Shown in pieces: positions 35,077-46,010 of a stretch of DNA of 64,000 nucleotides. Position 1 is the first letter of the stretch. Each line of letters starts with the position of its first letter. Below the pieces are notes generated by a model. It was not told the DNA's origin. It did not search any database and saw only the letters and a program-made list of their open reading frames with translations. The DNA is from Pegoplata infirma (lineage: Eukaryota; Arthropoda; Insecta; Diptera; Anthomyiidae): contig OY992540.1 of the NCBI GenBank assembly GCA_963921195.1, positions 22,022,262 to 22,086,261 on the forward strand. Direction: 5' to 3'. Made by a program: the position numbers and the translations under genes.

Positions 35077-37038
35077 TATATATGGGGCATTCCATGTGAA
35101 ATCGGACACTTTGAAAAACTTTTTTTTTAGATTTTCCCAATTTGTTTACAGTTTTTAGTACCCTTCGAAAACTCCTTCGTGGTAAATTTTCAGATTTTTA
35201 TGATGACCCGTTCAAAAGATATCGAATTTTTAAAAATTGGTAGTTTGTCCTTTTACTCAAACTTCTTAAAATCATAACTTCTTCAATAATGGTCCGAATT
35301 TCAAATTTTTTTTTTCAAAATTTTTGTTTTTTGATGTACTTTCTAAAAAAAAAATCAAAAAAAAATCTTAAAAGCGCTCTAGTATGCGATTTTTAAGTTT
35401 TAAAATTTAAATCTCATTTTTGAAAATGTTTGTACTCTTCGATTTTTTTGAAAATTTTTTGTGTAAAACTTCTATTAATTCTACAAATTTTTTGCCCCGA
35501 AAGATCGTGGGATAACGATTATTACTATTTTTTAAAATTTTTTGAAAAAATTTTATTGTAATTTTTCAATCTTAAAATCATTTCTACTGCTCCAATGGTG
35601 CGTCATAGAGGGGTCCTTTATAAGACCGACCCCCATTAATTTTTACATCTTAATATTTCTTTGGAACAAACTAATACCCTATCTCCAAATTCTAAGGGGG
35701 CTCCCACACAAAACGACATTTTTTAAAATTTGTTCCAACCGCTCTAACTGCCCTAATAGTGCCCTTAGAGCAACAAAATGTATGACCGACCCACAATATT
35801 TTTTTAGTCCAAACATTTTCTCTGAACACACCTACCCTCTATCTTTAACTGTTAAGGCGGTCCCCATACAATTTTTTTTATTTTTTGTAATTTGTTTTTA
35901 TTTAATCAGCCTCTACCGGTCCAATGGTGCGTCCGAGAGGGGTCATTAGTGAGACCGACCCCCATTTATTTTTACCCTACAACATTTTTTCAAAACATAC
36001 CTACGCCCTATCTCCACTCCCTAAGTAGGCTCCCATACAAATAACAGTTGGAGCAAATTTTATAAAAATGTAATTTTGTATGGGAGCCTACTTAGGAAGT
36101 GGAGATAGGGCGTAGGTATGTTTTGAAAAAATGTTGTACGGTAAAAATAAATGGGGGTCGGTCTCACTAATGACCCCTCTCGGATGCACCATTGGACCGG
36201 TAAAAGCTGGTTAAATAAAACAAATTTACAAAAAATAAAAAAAATTGTATGGGGACCGCCTTAACAATTAGAGATAGAGGGTAGCTTTGTTCAGAGAAAA
36301 TGTTTGGACTAAAAAAATATTGTGGGTCGGTCATACATTTTGTTGCTCTAAGGGCACTATTAGGGCAGTTAGAGCGGTTGGAACAAATTTTAAAAAATGT
36401 CGTTTTGTGTGGGAGCCCCCTTAGAAATTGGAGATAGGGTATTAGTTTGTTCCAAAGAAATGTTAAGACGAAAAAATTAATGGGGGTCGGTCTTATAAAA
36501 GACCCCTCTATGACGCACCATTGGAGCAGTAGAAATGATTTTAAGATTGAAAAATTACAATAAAATTTTTTCAAAAAATTTTAAAAAATAGTAATAATCG
36601 TTATCCCACGATCTTCCTGGGCAAAAAATTTGTTGAATTGATAGAAGTTTTAAACAAAAAAATTTCAAAAAAATCGAAGAGTACAAATATTTTCAAAAAT
36701 GAGATTTAAATATTAAAACTTAAAAATCGCATACTACAGCGCTTTTAAGAATTTTTTGGGATTTTTTTTTAGAAAGTACGTAAAAAAACAAAAATTTTGA
36801 AGAAAAAAATTTGAAATTCGGACCATTATTGAAGAAGTTATGATTAAAAGAAGTTTGAGTAAAGGAACAAACTACCAATTTTTAAAAATTCGATATCTTT
36901 TGAACGGGTCATCAAAAAAATCTGAAAATTTACCACGAAGGAGTTTTCAAAGGGTACTAAAAACTGTAAACAAATTGGGAAAATCTAAAAAAAAAGTTTT
37001 TCAAAGTGTCCGATTTCACATGGAATGCCCCATATATA
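35077..37038. repeat. 2.0-kb near-perfect palindrome (fold-back element), copy 2
   Basis: It has the same ends as 862-2750 (TATATATGGGGCATTCCATG) and the same arm blocks. Both arms are open for about 135 codons on opposite strands (35542-35949 and 36167-36574) with almost the same translation. This is because the arms are inverted copies; the frames begin at TTG and show no domain. It sits in the (TA)n of mini-me B. Retention of arm pairing over about 950 bp suggests a recent origin or ongoing homogenisation. Confidence 0.75.
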
Positions 37039-37842
37039 CTTTATGGGGTCTCAGACCGATATATGCCCTCTGTCACCAAGTGGAGGGTACAAAAAGCGGT
37101 TTACTGACTTTCATTGTGGTTTCACACGTACAAATTATGCTGAACGTTCTGAACGGCCAATTAAGGTCAATACACCCGAAAATTTCGAAAAAAAATTCAC
37201 GTTATGGTCCATATATGTCCGATCGAAGAGTAAAAGTGCGTGAGATTGAGTTGATGCCATTGGCATTTTATACGTCAGTGTGGTTTCGATTTTAAATGAT
37301 CAGTTGGGTTTAAGAAGCTGTCTGCCAGATGGGTGCCGCGTTTGTTCTTAATTGATTATAAAAGTAATCGTGTGACAACTTCAAAGGATTGTTTGGACCG
37401 CAATTCGAATGAGTTTTTGCGGCGTTTAGTTAAGTATGGATGAAACATAAAGCCATTACAACACTCCGGAGACCAAGCAGCAGTCTAAACAATGGGTTCT
37501 CCGGGTGAACAGGCTCCGAAGAATGCCAAGGTAAATTTGTCGGCCAATGAGGTGGTGGCAACAGTTTTTTGGGATGCACGCGGAATAATCCACATCGATT
37601 ACCTTCAAAAGGGAAAAACAATAAGCTGCGAATTTATGCCAACTTATTGGACCGATTTAACGAGTATTTACAACAAAAAAACGACCCCGTATGGCCAAGA
37701 AAAAAGTTATTTTCATCAATATAATGCAAGGGTGCACACCTGTGTTGTCTCAATGGCAAAATTCTTTGAATTGGGCTACGAATTGGTACCTCATCCGCCA
37801 TATTCTCCGGATTTAGTGACTATTTTTTACTTCCAAACCTTA

Positions 37843-38336
37843 GGTTAGGTTGGATGGGCGTCCGCCAATTTGGCGAATTCACTCGGAGGCCATAAGGCCC
37901 ATTGTGATTCCCCTAAAGTTGTCTCCCTACTCCCCTCTGATATACAAAATTCTACCTCTCAAACCACCCCGATTCTCTGAGGTATTCTGCTAGAGATGTC
38001 AATGGGACACTGTTTAGGCAATCTAGGTTATCAAAAAATCGTTGCCCCAAATACTTAAGACGACGTTTCATTAGACCCGGACATTCGCACAACAAGTGCT
38101 TCATTGACTCCTCCTCCTCCACCTCTCCACAACTTCTACAAAAGTCCATGTCAGAAATTCCCATACGAACGGCCATTTGGCCGATTATACAGTGTCCTGC
38201 CAGTACTCCTACTAATAGGCCAACCGTCCGTTTGCCAAAGGTAAGAAGACTTTCTGTCCTCTTAGGATTTGGCAGTGGCCACATGGTTCGCGATATCCTG
38301 CACGTGGTCAGCGATATCCACCTATCCTATTCTCTG
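37843..38336 (-). mobile_element. LINE 3' fragment inserted in the mariner
   Basis: A 5'-truncated RNase H-type LINE end in minus orientation. Its frame (37952-38284) has GVLAGHCIIGQMAVRMG, then CRSCGEVEEEESMKHLLCEC, the C-terminal CxxC...HxxCxC motif. The mariner bases AAACCTTA are duplicated at 37835-37842 and 38337-38344, the target-site duplication. The 3' end is CCAACCTAACC (minus strand), not poly(A). Confidence 0.8.
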
Positions 38337-38608
38337 AAACCTTAAGAAATGGCACGTTGGAAAAAGATTTAGCTCCAACGATGAAATTTTTGATCAAACA
38401 AATGCTTATTTTCGAAAAATCCTATTTTTTGAAAGGGATACAAAAATTGGAGAAACGTTGGATTGTGTATTGACCTAAAAGGAGATTATGTTAAAAATAT
38501 TTTTTTTTTGCAAAAAAAAAACTGTGCTTCATTCGAAAAGTCACGGAGTTATTGAACTGCCCTCGTATATACCCACTTACACTAACAATAAGTGGAAGGT
38601 ATAAAAAT

Positions 38609-41349
38609 GGGAAAATTAACTGGGAACTAACTTAATAGTTTTTAACGGAATTGAAATATGTTTGTTTGCCTCTAGAAACTTGCAAGCGAGATAAACGGCT
38701 TTTTTTCGCAACAGAGACGGGCACGTGGATGGACGTGTGAGACTACACGACAGATGTGGCCTTCTCTTAATCAGAAGTGCACAAGTGAGTTGATATTGCT
38801 TTCAAGAGTAATTATAGGGAGTGCACGGACAAACTGAGCGGTTAAAAGTCTTTGTGTGCTGATGTAAAGCATAAGCAGCCACTTACAACCTAACCAAAAA
38901 TTAATAAATTTTTGACAACAATTATTTTACGAAAACCCGACTAAAATTACTCTCTCAGTGGATATTTGCTTGGTCAGTGATAAAAATCGTTTGTGATTGT
39001 CAAACCCTCTCGCTGGTGATATTTATATTATAAGAGAAAAAAATATATGAAACCATTCTGACTTTCCAACATCTATATTCAATATTTCATAAACCAGTTG
39101 TTTCATAGCTATCGAAACAACTTTGCATAAAATAAATTTTAAAACTAGAGTAATTTTCCTTAATCAAAATTCTTAATGCAAGTTTTTCACATTTTTCCCC
39201 TCCAATTATTAATATTGCTATTACAAACAGAATTCAGCATTTAAATTTATTTCAAAAAGAAACTTTGTAAGTTCAAATTGTTAGATCTTGCGTAAATTTC
39301 ATTATAGTTCACTTTCTACAAATTTAAATGAAAATTTAAAAATCTGCACATTTTCCGAAATAAATTTATTCCCATTCTAAAATTTCTCGAAATATGACAA
39401 AAATGTTCTTTTCAAATTCTTTCAAAAATTCTCTTCATATTACAAACATTTTAACAAAAATTATACGCTCTTTTAATATTTAACTAGCTGCTAATTATTA
39501 TAGCTCTGAAATGACGTGCGGCCCGGGATTCGTTATTTCATACATTTTCACTTTGGCCACTTAACCAAGTGTCTGCTGTTTCTCTCATACTACACATGCA
39601 TTGAAACATGCAGCGTGAAGTGAACACTACAAACGCTCAGCAGTAACTGATGATCAAAAAAAAAATTTGTTAAGGACAAATTATCTTAAAGAGATCAGCA
39701 GGCGATGAATGAATATATGACGATGACAAGCGTGAAAATTGCTCCCGTAAATTTGAAACTCAACATAAATTGTTCACATTCCGGAAACAATATCCCAGAA
39801 GAAGAGAAACTCAATAAGGAAAGAAGAAATATTTTCTTCAAAACAATAGCATATTTTCCAAGAAAAGAAACTATTTTTGAGAGAAAAACAACAATAATTA
39901 AAGAAAAGAAAAAGACAACAACTTAATGTTTCATGGAGTTCATCAAGTGTGGGAGTGGGATGGCTTTACTTGAATTTAAAAGAGTAAGTAATGTTTATTG
40001 CTTGTATCGTAGATATCTCTCCTAAATGATTTCATATTTGTGATATTTTTAGTCTTGCAAAGTTTGCAAACACAGTGTGATATGATTTGTAGCCGTAGTC
40101 GTTTTCCTTTTATTATTTTTTTTTTTTCATCTCTTGTCAAGGTATCCTACTGTGCGGCTAGAACGTCACGCGACATTGCTCGCGACACTAAAGATCATTG
40201 GAGGCCATCCATGTTATATGGTAAAGGCACGTCCTATTTCAATGAGCAAGCAGCTGCTGTTTATATAAAAAAAAATAAAAAAAAATTATAAAATTTTGTT
40301 AAAAATAACTCTGTAATAGAATGGGAAAACTTATCAAAAGTTTTGGTGAAATTCTTGTCAGATTTTTAGTTAATATCTTGAACACTAGAGGATACTAAAG
40401 ACATCAAAACCTTTTTAAAGCCATACGTGAGTTTTAATTTTGATATAAGATCTTTTAATAACTCAGCGGAAAATATTCTATGTTGGAATATATCATACTT
40501 TCTTACAATAGTGAATTACAGAAACTAAATTTACTGAATGAATTTATATATCAACTTTAATCACATTGCACTCATTTAGCCAAAGATTAAATAAATTAAT
40601 CCAAAACCCAAAAGAGATCAAAAATTATAAGTTCCAAAATAAGATTTATATTAATCCAATTGCCATAATCCAAAACATAGCAAACAGTAGATCTGGAAGA
40701 TTATTAATATAATCTGTAGATGCAAAATATGAGAACGGAACAATCGTTTCCTATAGGGAAGGGACTTGATCGTTTGTGAACTTGGACTTATTCATTCAAC
40801 GAGTTTCGCGGGTAGAGGTTTTTATCTCTAAGGACTTACAGTAAAGAGTAAGTGACGGACAAATCTTGTATTTAAAGATTTAAGAGAAATATTGTTGAAA
40901 CTGAAAGTTGAAACTGAGTTGTTAGATTGGAAGAGGCTGCTAACGCTCCACATCAGCAATCATAAACGCTGAGGTCCATTATGAGTCTGAGTAGCTGTTG
41001 AGCAATCTACATTTCCAGAAATATGACCTGATTTGAAAGTTTTAACTATTGCGAACCATATTCCCAAGCATTTCTACTTTGTTTCTTAAGTTCAGAGAAG
41101 CTGTACCTCAGGGAAGTGTGCTTTACAAAATGGGTTGAGTCAGTCTTTCTTATGATATAAATTCCTGGTTCAGCTAACAGGTAAAGGTTTTATCTTCTTT
41201 TGTCCGCTTTTGATAAATTATTGACTTGAAGAGTAAAACAATTTTTGTGTGAGAGTTTGCGACTCCTCACCTACGAAGTAACATCCATTCTCTGTGAACG
41301 GAGTATTTGATGTACATGGTGGATATATTGAAGTGTTCGACCTTCAGCA
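38609..41349. other. AT-rich intergenic DNA with a possible LINE 3' remnant
   Basis: I see no gene. CTTACAACCTAACC near 38883 resembles the LINE 3' end type of this window. At 40840-41010 a CGCTGAGGTCCATTATGAG-containing stretch resembles the LINE 3' tail at 25.4 kb. The rest is AT-rich. Confidence 0.4.
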
Positions 41350-42549
41350 CTCCTAGTCCGATTAATATACGGCAACAGAAGTTGTGACCACAAGAAATCA
41401 TCGTTAATTATGGAGATTTTTTTAAAATAAATCCATTAACGTTTGAAAGGTGAGGTAGATTTAAATAATCAAAATATCAATGTTAGTGCAGCGACTTAAA
41501 TATAATCCACTTGTTGATCCGGTGATCGTATGGAATCCACTGACGATGAAATTCTACAAATTATCTGGAAGTTTAATAAACGTGTTGGATGTAGCGAAAA
41601 CGGAAGTATTAACTTTTTGGCTCCAAAGGATTACCGGGATGATATTCAACGAGCAGCAGGTAAAGGTATCATATTTGGGAAAACATGGGAAACTTCCAAA
41701 CTCCTTTGATGCCATGAAACTACTGCGAGGAACTGCTGGTAAACACTTCTAAATCAATCTCAAGAAAATTAACACTAAAATTGGAATATGGATAGAAAAA
41801 CTTGGAGTATGATAATAAAATTACAGTTATTATAGATTGGCTACAATATTCCCAAACAATTGTTTAAAATCTGGAGATTACCTTATTGATTCCGTGCGAC
41901 GGAAGTTGCGACCACAAGAAATCAGTGTAAATCTTGTGCTTTGACTGACGAGGTAGATGAAATGAATGTTAACAAATCATAATCCACTTGCTGATCTTGT
42001 GACTATAAAATTCTACAGATTTTCCAGAGCCTTAAAATTTTTTATTTGTATTGGAAACGGAAGTGGTAACTCTTTAGCTCCAAACGGAAGTGGTAACTCT
42101 TTAGCTCCAATTTGCAAAACATCGACCACTTTCATCCAATTCTATTATTCCAATACACACAGATAGGGACAAATCCTAATAATTAATTAATATGATTACA
42201 TAAATGATGGTCAAAGTGTAGTTGGTTAATCATGTTTGGGAAATCTAAAGCTTCAATAGGTGTTATCGCTTAAACTTCCAAAGTCGTTTGGTGACATAGA
42301 TCTACTGCGAGGCATAAAATTTTAATAAAATTTGTTGGTCAATCAATCTAATCTTTTATGAAAATCTTAAGAAACTCAAAATTAGAACACGGAAAACTTG
42401 GATTTTGGTAATAACAATCAATAAACGATTTATTTAAATCTGCAGATTATTTCCTTAAAGTCATGCGACGGAACTTGTGACCACTTCTTTAGTATTGATG
42501 TCAGAAATTTTAAGACTCAACTCACAAATAATAAGAAAATCCACATTTA

Positions 42550-44198
42550 GGTTAGGTTAGGGGTGGCGGAGCTCAAAATTTTGAACTTCTCGCATAGACC
42601 GGCTGGTCCATAGCAATACCACATGTTCCTTTAGCGACGAGGATAAAACGCGTTAGTCCATGTTGCAAACAATTTAACGCGCATAAGGTCCATAACTGCG
42701 ATTTCTTCCAGATTCTCGAGTTCTGCTTTGCCTAAAATTTGTTTGCGATGCCTGGCCAATGCGGGGCATTTGCACAGGATATGTTAAACTGTTTTATCCG
42801 TATTCGGTTCATCACATCTTCTACAATTAATAAAGAAATGAGTCCAATTGTTCTTTCGTGGAAAGCAATTAGGCAGTGTCCCGTGACCACTCCCGTGAGT
42901 AAACGACATTCTCTTCTGTTAAGAGAAAGAAGGTAGCGAGTTCTTTTGAGGTCGTAACGCGGCCAAATTATTCTGGTAATTCTGCTTGTACTTAACTCTC
43001 GCCATTTCCTGTTCGCCATGGAAATACACTGGCAATATTTTCTCGATCTGTAGTACTGCATTGGGGGATCAATATGAACAAAGTCCCCTACCCCATCTGC
43101 ACCCAGTTTTGCAAGCTCATCAGCCTTCTCGTTCCCGTCTACTCCCTTATGTCCTGGAACCCATATTAGAGAGACAAGGTTATTGCTGGATAGTCTTTGA
43201 AGATTCTCGTAGCACTCAAATACGACTTTTGATTTAACACAAAAGCCTCTTAGAGCTTTTAGTGCAGCTTGGCTGTCGAAAAAAGTAAAAAAAGTAAAAG
43301 TTTATTATTCTTTCCGATTCTCCAAGAATCTGTAAGGCTGCCATATTAATAGCCACTATTTCAGCCTGGAATATGCTACAGCTCAAAGGTACACTCAAAA
43401 AAAAAAAAACTGTAAAGTTAACAAAAAATTTAGTTAAATTTAACTAAAAAAGCACCTGATTTTGGGCCTACTTAATTTTTAGTTAATTTAACTAAAAATA
43501 TTTAGTTAACTTTTCGTAGAATGAATGTAGCAAAAAAAACCGTAACTTTAACTAAAAATTTTGCTGAAATTTCGTAACGTTTTTATGTACATATATTAAC
43601 AAAAAAATTAGTTGAATTCAGCTAAACTTTTTGTTATTTTTCGTAAACTAAAATTTAGAAAATATTTTGTAAAAAATTAAAAGTTTATTTTTTCTATTTT
43701 TTCATCAGCTTAAGTAGAACTTATGAGATTTGCATAGGAGGCTTCACAAGAAATTCCACTTAACAAATTTGTTACGAAAAATCAGCAAATTAATTAGTAA
43801 AAATTCGTAAACTCAGTTTTGAAGTCAACAAAAAAAATTAATTCAAAATTTGTTCAAAACTATTATTTTCGTAAATTGAACTTAACTAAAAAAAGTAGTT
43901 AAAACGCTGATTTTAACTAAAAATTTGCTAAAAAGCCAGTAAACTCGAGTTAACAAAAAAAAATTAGTTAACTTTATAGTTTTATTTTTTTGAGTGTAGA
44001 TTAAAAGATTTTTGTATATCACAGACGTCCGTAGTAAATCCCGCTCCCACTCCCGTCGATTGTTTGGAGCCGTCTGTGAAAATATTTAAAGCGTCATTTG
44101 GAACGCAACGCCAGTTCGACCAAAATTCTCGAGTCGGAAATTCAACTTTAAATTTCCGATCGAAAAGTAGTTTGGGCACCCTGTAGTCAGTGACAACG
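42550..44198 (-). pseudogene. 5'-truncated LINE (RNase H and C-terminus) with 10-bp target duplication
   Basis: Read on the minus strand: FTDGSKQSTGVGAGF (first RNase H Asp) near 44080, then CSIFQAEIVAINMAA (Glu) near 43375, FDSQAALKAL (second Asp) near 43270 and IWVPGHKGVDGNEKADELAK near 43160-43100. The C-terminus follows, with RRECRLLTGVVTGHCLI. Target duplication TCCACATTTA flanks it (42540-42549 and 44199-44208). The 3' end reads CCCCTAACCTAACC. A MITE at 43392-43996 and an extra stretch near 43280-43310 interrupt the frame. Confidence 0.8.
43392..43996. mobile_element. TA-flanked MITE with CACTCAAAA ends and TTAACTAAAA repeats
   Basis: CACTCAAAA and TTTTTGAGTG are inverted ends flanked by TA at 43390-43391 and 43997-43998. 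Removing it with one TA joins the LINE RNase H frame around the FQAE motif, which confirms the insertion. The interior repeats AAAAATTTAGTTAAATTTAA-like units in both orientations. Tc1/mariner-type non-autonomous element by target duplication. Confidence 0.75.
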
Positions 44199-44312
44199 TC
44201 CACATTTAAGTATAACGATCAACTTGTTCATCTTTTGATCAGTGGTGATTAAATTCTACAACTAAGGCTTCATCAGGTGGCACTATTTAAACTTTTTTTG
44301 GACAAACTTCTA

Positions 44313-44982
44313 CACCATTTACAGATGTAATTCGAAAAAGATCAATTGTAATTCGAAGATTCTATTTGTAATTCGAAGATTCCATTTGTAATTCGAAGAT
44401 TCCATTTGTAATTCGAAGATTCCATTTGTAATTCGAATACTCCAATTGTAATTCGAAGATTCCATTTGTAATTCGAAGATTCCAATTGTAATTCGAAAAA
44501 GATCAATTGTAATTCGAAAAAGATCAATTGTAATTCGAAAAAGATCAATTGTAATTCGTAAAAGATCAATTGTAATTCGTAAAAGATCAATTGTAATTCG
44601 AAGATTCCAATTGTAATTCGAAAAATATCAATGGAAATACAGTTGATATTTTTCGAATTATAATTGGAATCTTCGAATTACAATTAATCTTTTACGAATT
44701 ACAATTGATCTTTTACGAATTACACTTGATCTTTTTCGAATTACAATTGATCTTTTTCGAATTACAATTGATCTTTTTCGAATTACAATTGATCTTTTTC
44801 GAATTACAATTGGAATCTTCGAATTACAAATGGAATCTACGAATTACAATTGGAGTATTCGAATTACAAATGGAATCTTCGAATTACAAATGGAATCTTC
44901 GAATTACAAATGGAATCTTCAAATTACAAATAGAATCTTCGAATTACAATTGATCTTTTTCGAATTACATCTGTAAATCGTG
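44313..44982. mobile_element. Palindrome of ~20-bp tandem repeats with TA duplication
   Basis: Each arm is a head-to-tail array of about 15 units such as TGTAATTCGAAGATTCCATT and TGTAATTCGAAAAAGATCAA, and the second arm is the inverse of the first around 44640. Ends CACCATTTACAGATG and CATCTGTAAATCGTG are inverted repeats flanked by TA (44311-44312, 44983-44984). The array unit at 45928 (GACAAACTCCTAGTCCTACT) shows the empty site. Both strands are open for about 82 codons only because the unit is free of stops. Confidence 0.8.
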
Positions 44983-46010
44983 TAGACCTACCGCTGATGA
45001 TGGTCAACGAGCAGTAAGTTAAGGTATCATATGCGGGAAAATCGGTAGAGGACAGTTGCTAAACTTTAAACTCCTTTGATGGCACATAACTTATGTGAGG
45101 AACAATAATGTTATTATAACTGCTGGTAGAAGATTTAAATAAATTTAATCTTTTGAGAGGATCTCAAGGATCTTAACCTTAAACATAGAATGTGTACTGG
45201 AAAACTTGGAATATGATGATCAAAATCTCAGAAGTACGATAGATTCAAACTGGAAATTATCGAATTGATATGTTGCGACGGAAGTTGTGACCACTTTTTT
45301 GGTATAGACTTCAAAAATATTTTACAATGTGGACCACATAAAAGTAAGAAAACCTCAATGTAAGTACAACGATCCACTTGTTGATCTGTAGATTACTGGT
45401 GAAACAATTATACAGATTATCTAAGAGTTTTAAACCGTTTGTGTTATATCGGAAGTAGTTACTGTTACATCGACCACTTCCATCCAGCTCCATTATCTCA
45501 ATACACACAGATGATTCTGTTTTATTAATTCCTCTAGGGACAAAACCTGATAATTATGGAATATAATTTAAGTACAACGATTAACTTGTTGATCTTCTGA
45601 TCACTGGTGATTAAACTCTACAAGTTATCTGAGTTTTTTTTTGCGGAAACGGAAGTTGTAACTGCTAAACTCCAATTTCAAAACATCGACCACTTCAAAC
45701 TTATTCCACTATCTCAATACACACAGATGTTTCTGTTTTTATTTTTTTATATTCCTCGGGGGATAAAATTTTAATAATTATGGAATATGATTACAGAGAT
45801 GATAGTCAGATAATGAAAATTATGATACCTGTTTCCAAAAGACCTTTGACATGCGACTGAAAAAAAAACTTTTAAAATTTAGGAAAAAAACTACGGCTAC
45901 ATTAGGTGCCACTGTTTAAACATTTTGGACAAACTCCTAGTCCTACTGCTGTGATGGCTCAAAAACTGCTGTGAGGAACGAAATTTTTTGTATGACCTGC
46001 TAGCTAAGAT

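Larger units (their letters stand above)
34650..37095 (+). mobile_element. mini-me/DINE-like element B inside the mariner
   Basis: Family blocks AATGTACCAAAATTTTCGAG, CTGAACCGATTTCGCTCAAA and CACAGACGGACAGACAG precede (TA)n at about 35075. After the palindrome at 35077-37038 the element resumes with CTTTATGGGGTCTCAGACCG and ends AAGTGGAGGGTACAAAAA. Mariner sequence resumes just after (ACTGACTTTCATTGTGG). Confidence 0.6.
34324..38565 (+). mobile_element. Broken mariner (DD34D) transposon, split by nested insertions
   Basis: The left end TGAGGGGGGATCAATAATTC pairs imperfectly with the right end, whose complement reads CGAGGGCAGTTCAATAACTC. TA flanks both sides. Transposase pieces in order: an HTH region near 34490-34620 (KSEFRVLIKHF, then ELDKYYGDSAPS); 37100-37850 with WVPRLLLIDYKSNRVTTSKD, FWDARGIIHIDYLQKGKTI and HPPYSPDL; C-terminal GKRFSSNDEIFDQ near 38350-38400. 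The first catalytic Asp survives (MDET), the second is Tyr (FHQYNA), and SDYF is in a shifted frame. Stops and frameshifts abound, so it is inactive. Insertions: 34.65-37.09 kb and 37843-38336. Confidence 0.8.
33838..38608 (+). mobile_element. mini-me/DINE-like element A, host of the nest
   Basis: It starts AAAAGTTAAATTCGGCCTTG, follows the family order (CAATACCAAACTGCTC, ACAGACCGACGGACACAC, CTTTATGGGGTCCCAGACGG) to ACAAACTTA at 34320, and resumes at 38566 with the family end TACCCACTTAC...AGTGGAAGGTATAAAAA. The mariner and everything inside it (34324-38565) fills the gap, so the mini-me is the oldest layer. Confidence 0.6.
41350..46010. repeat. Degenerate ~0.5-kb tandem array upstream of runt
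   Basis: A marker G(C)GACGGAAGTTGTGACCAC occurs at 41372, 41896, 42465 and 45275. Spacings are 524, 569 and 2810 bp; the last falls to about 480 bp once the LINE and palindromic insertions are removed. Other shared blocks are CCACTTGTTGATC, AAAACATCGACCACTTCCAT, CAATACACACAGAT and AACTCCTTTGATG. The copies are strongly diverged. No protein domain is seen. The array ends about 0.7 kb before the putative runt start site. Confidence 0.6.

Noticed and set aside
35542..36574. Two 135-codon open frames on opposite strands with nearly the same translation
   Set aside because: They are the two arms of the palindrome. They begin at TTG and have no domain; the identity follows from inverted repetition.
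37843..42560. TAGGTTAGG-like stretches considered as telomeric repeats
   Set aside because: Only two or three units at LINE 3' ends inside single-copy DNA; flies lack TTAGG telomeres.
44342..44953. 82-codon frames with repeating ELQLIFF and SSNYKWN-like peptides
   Set aside because: These are translations of the ~20-bp tandem units, whose length leaves one strand free of stops. No sign of a gene.
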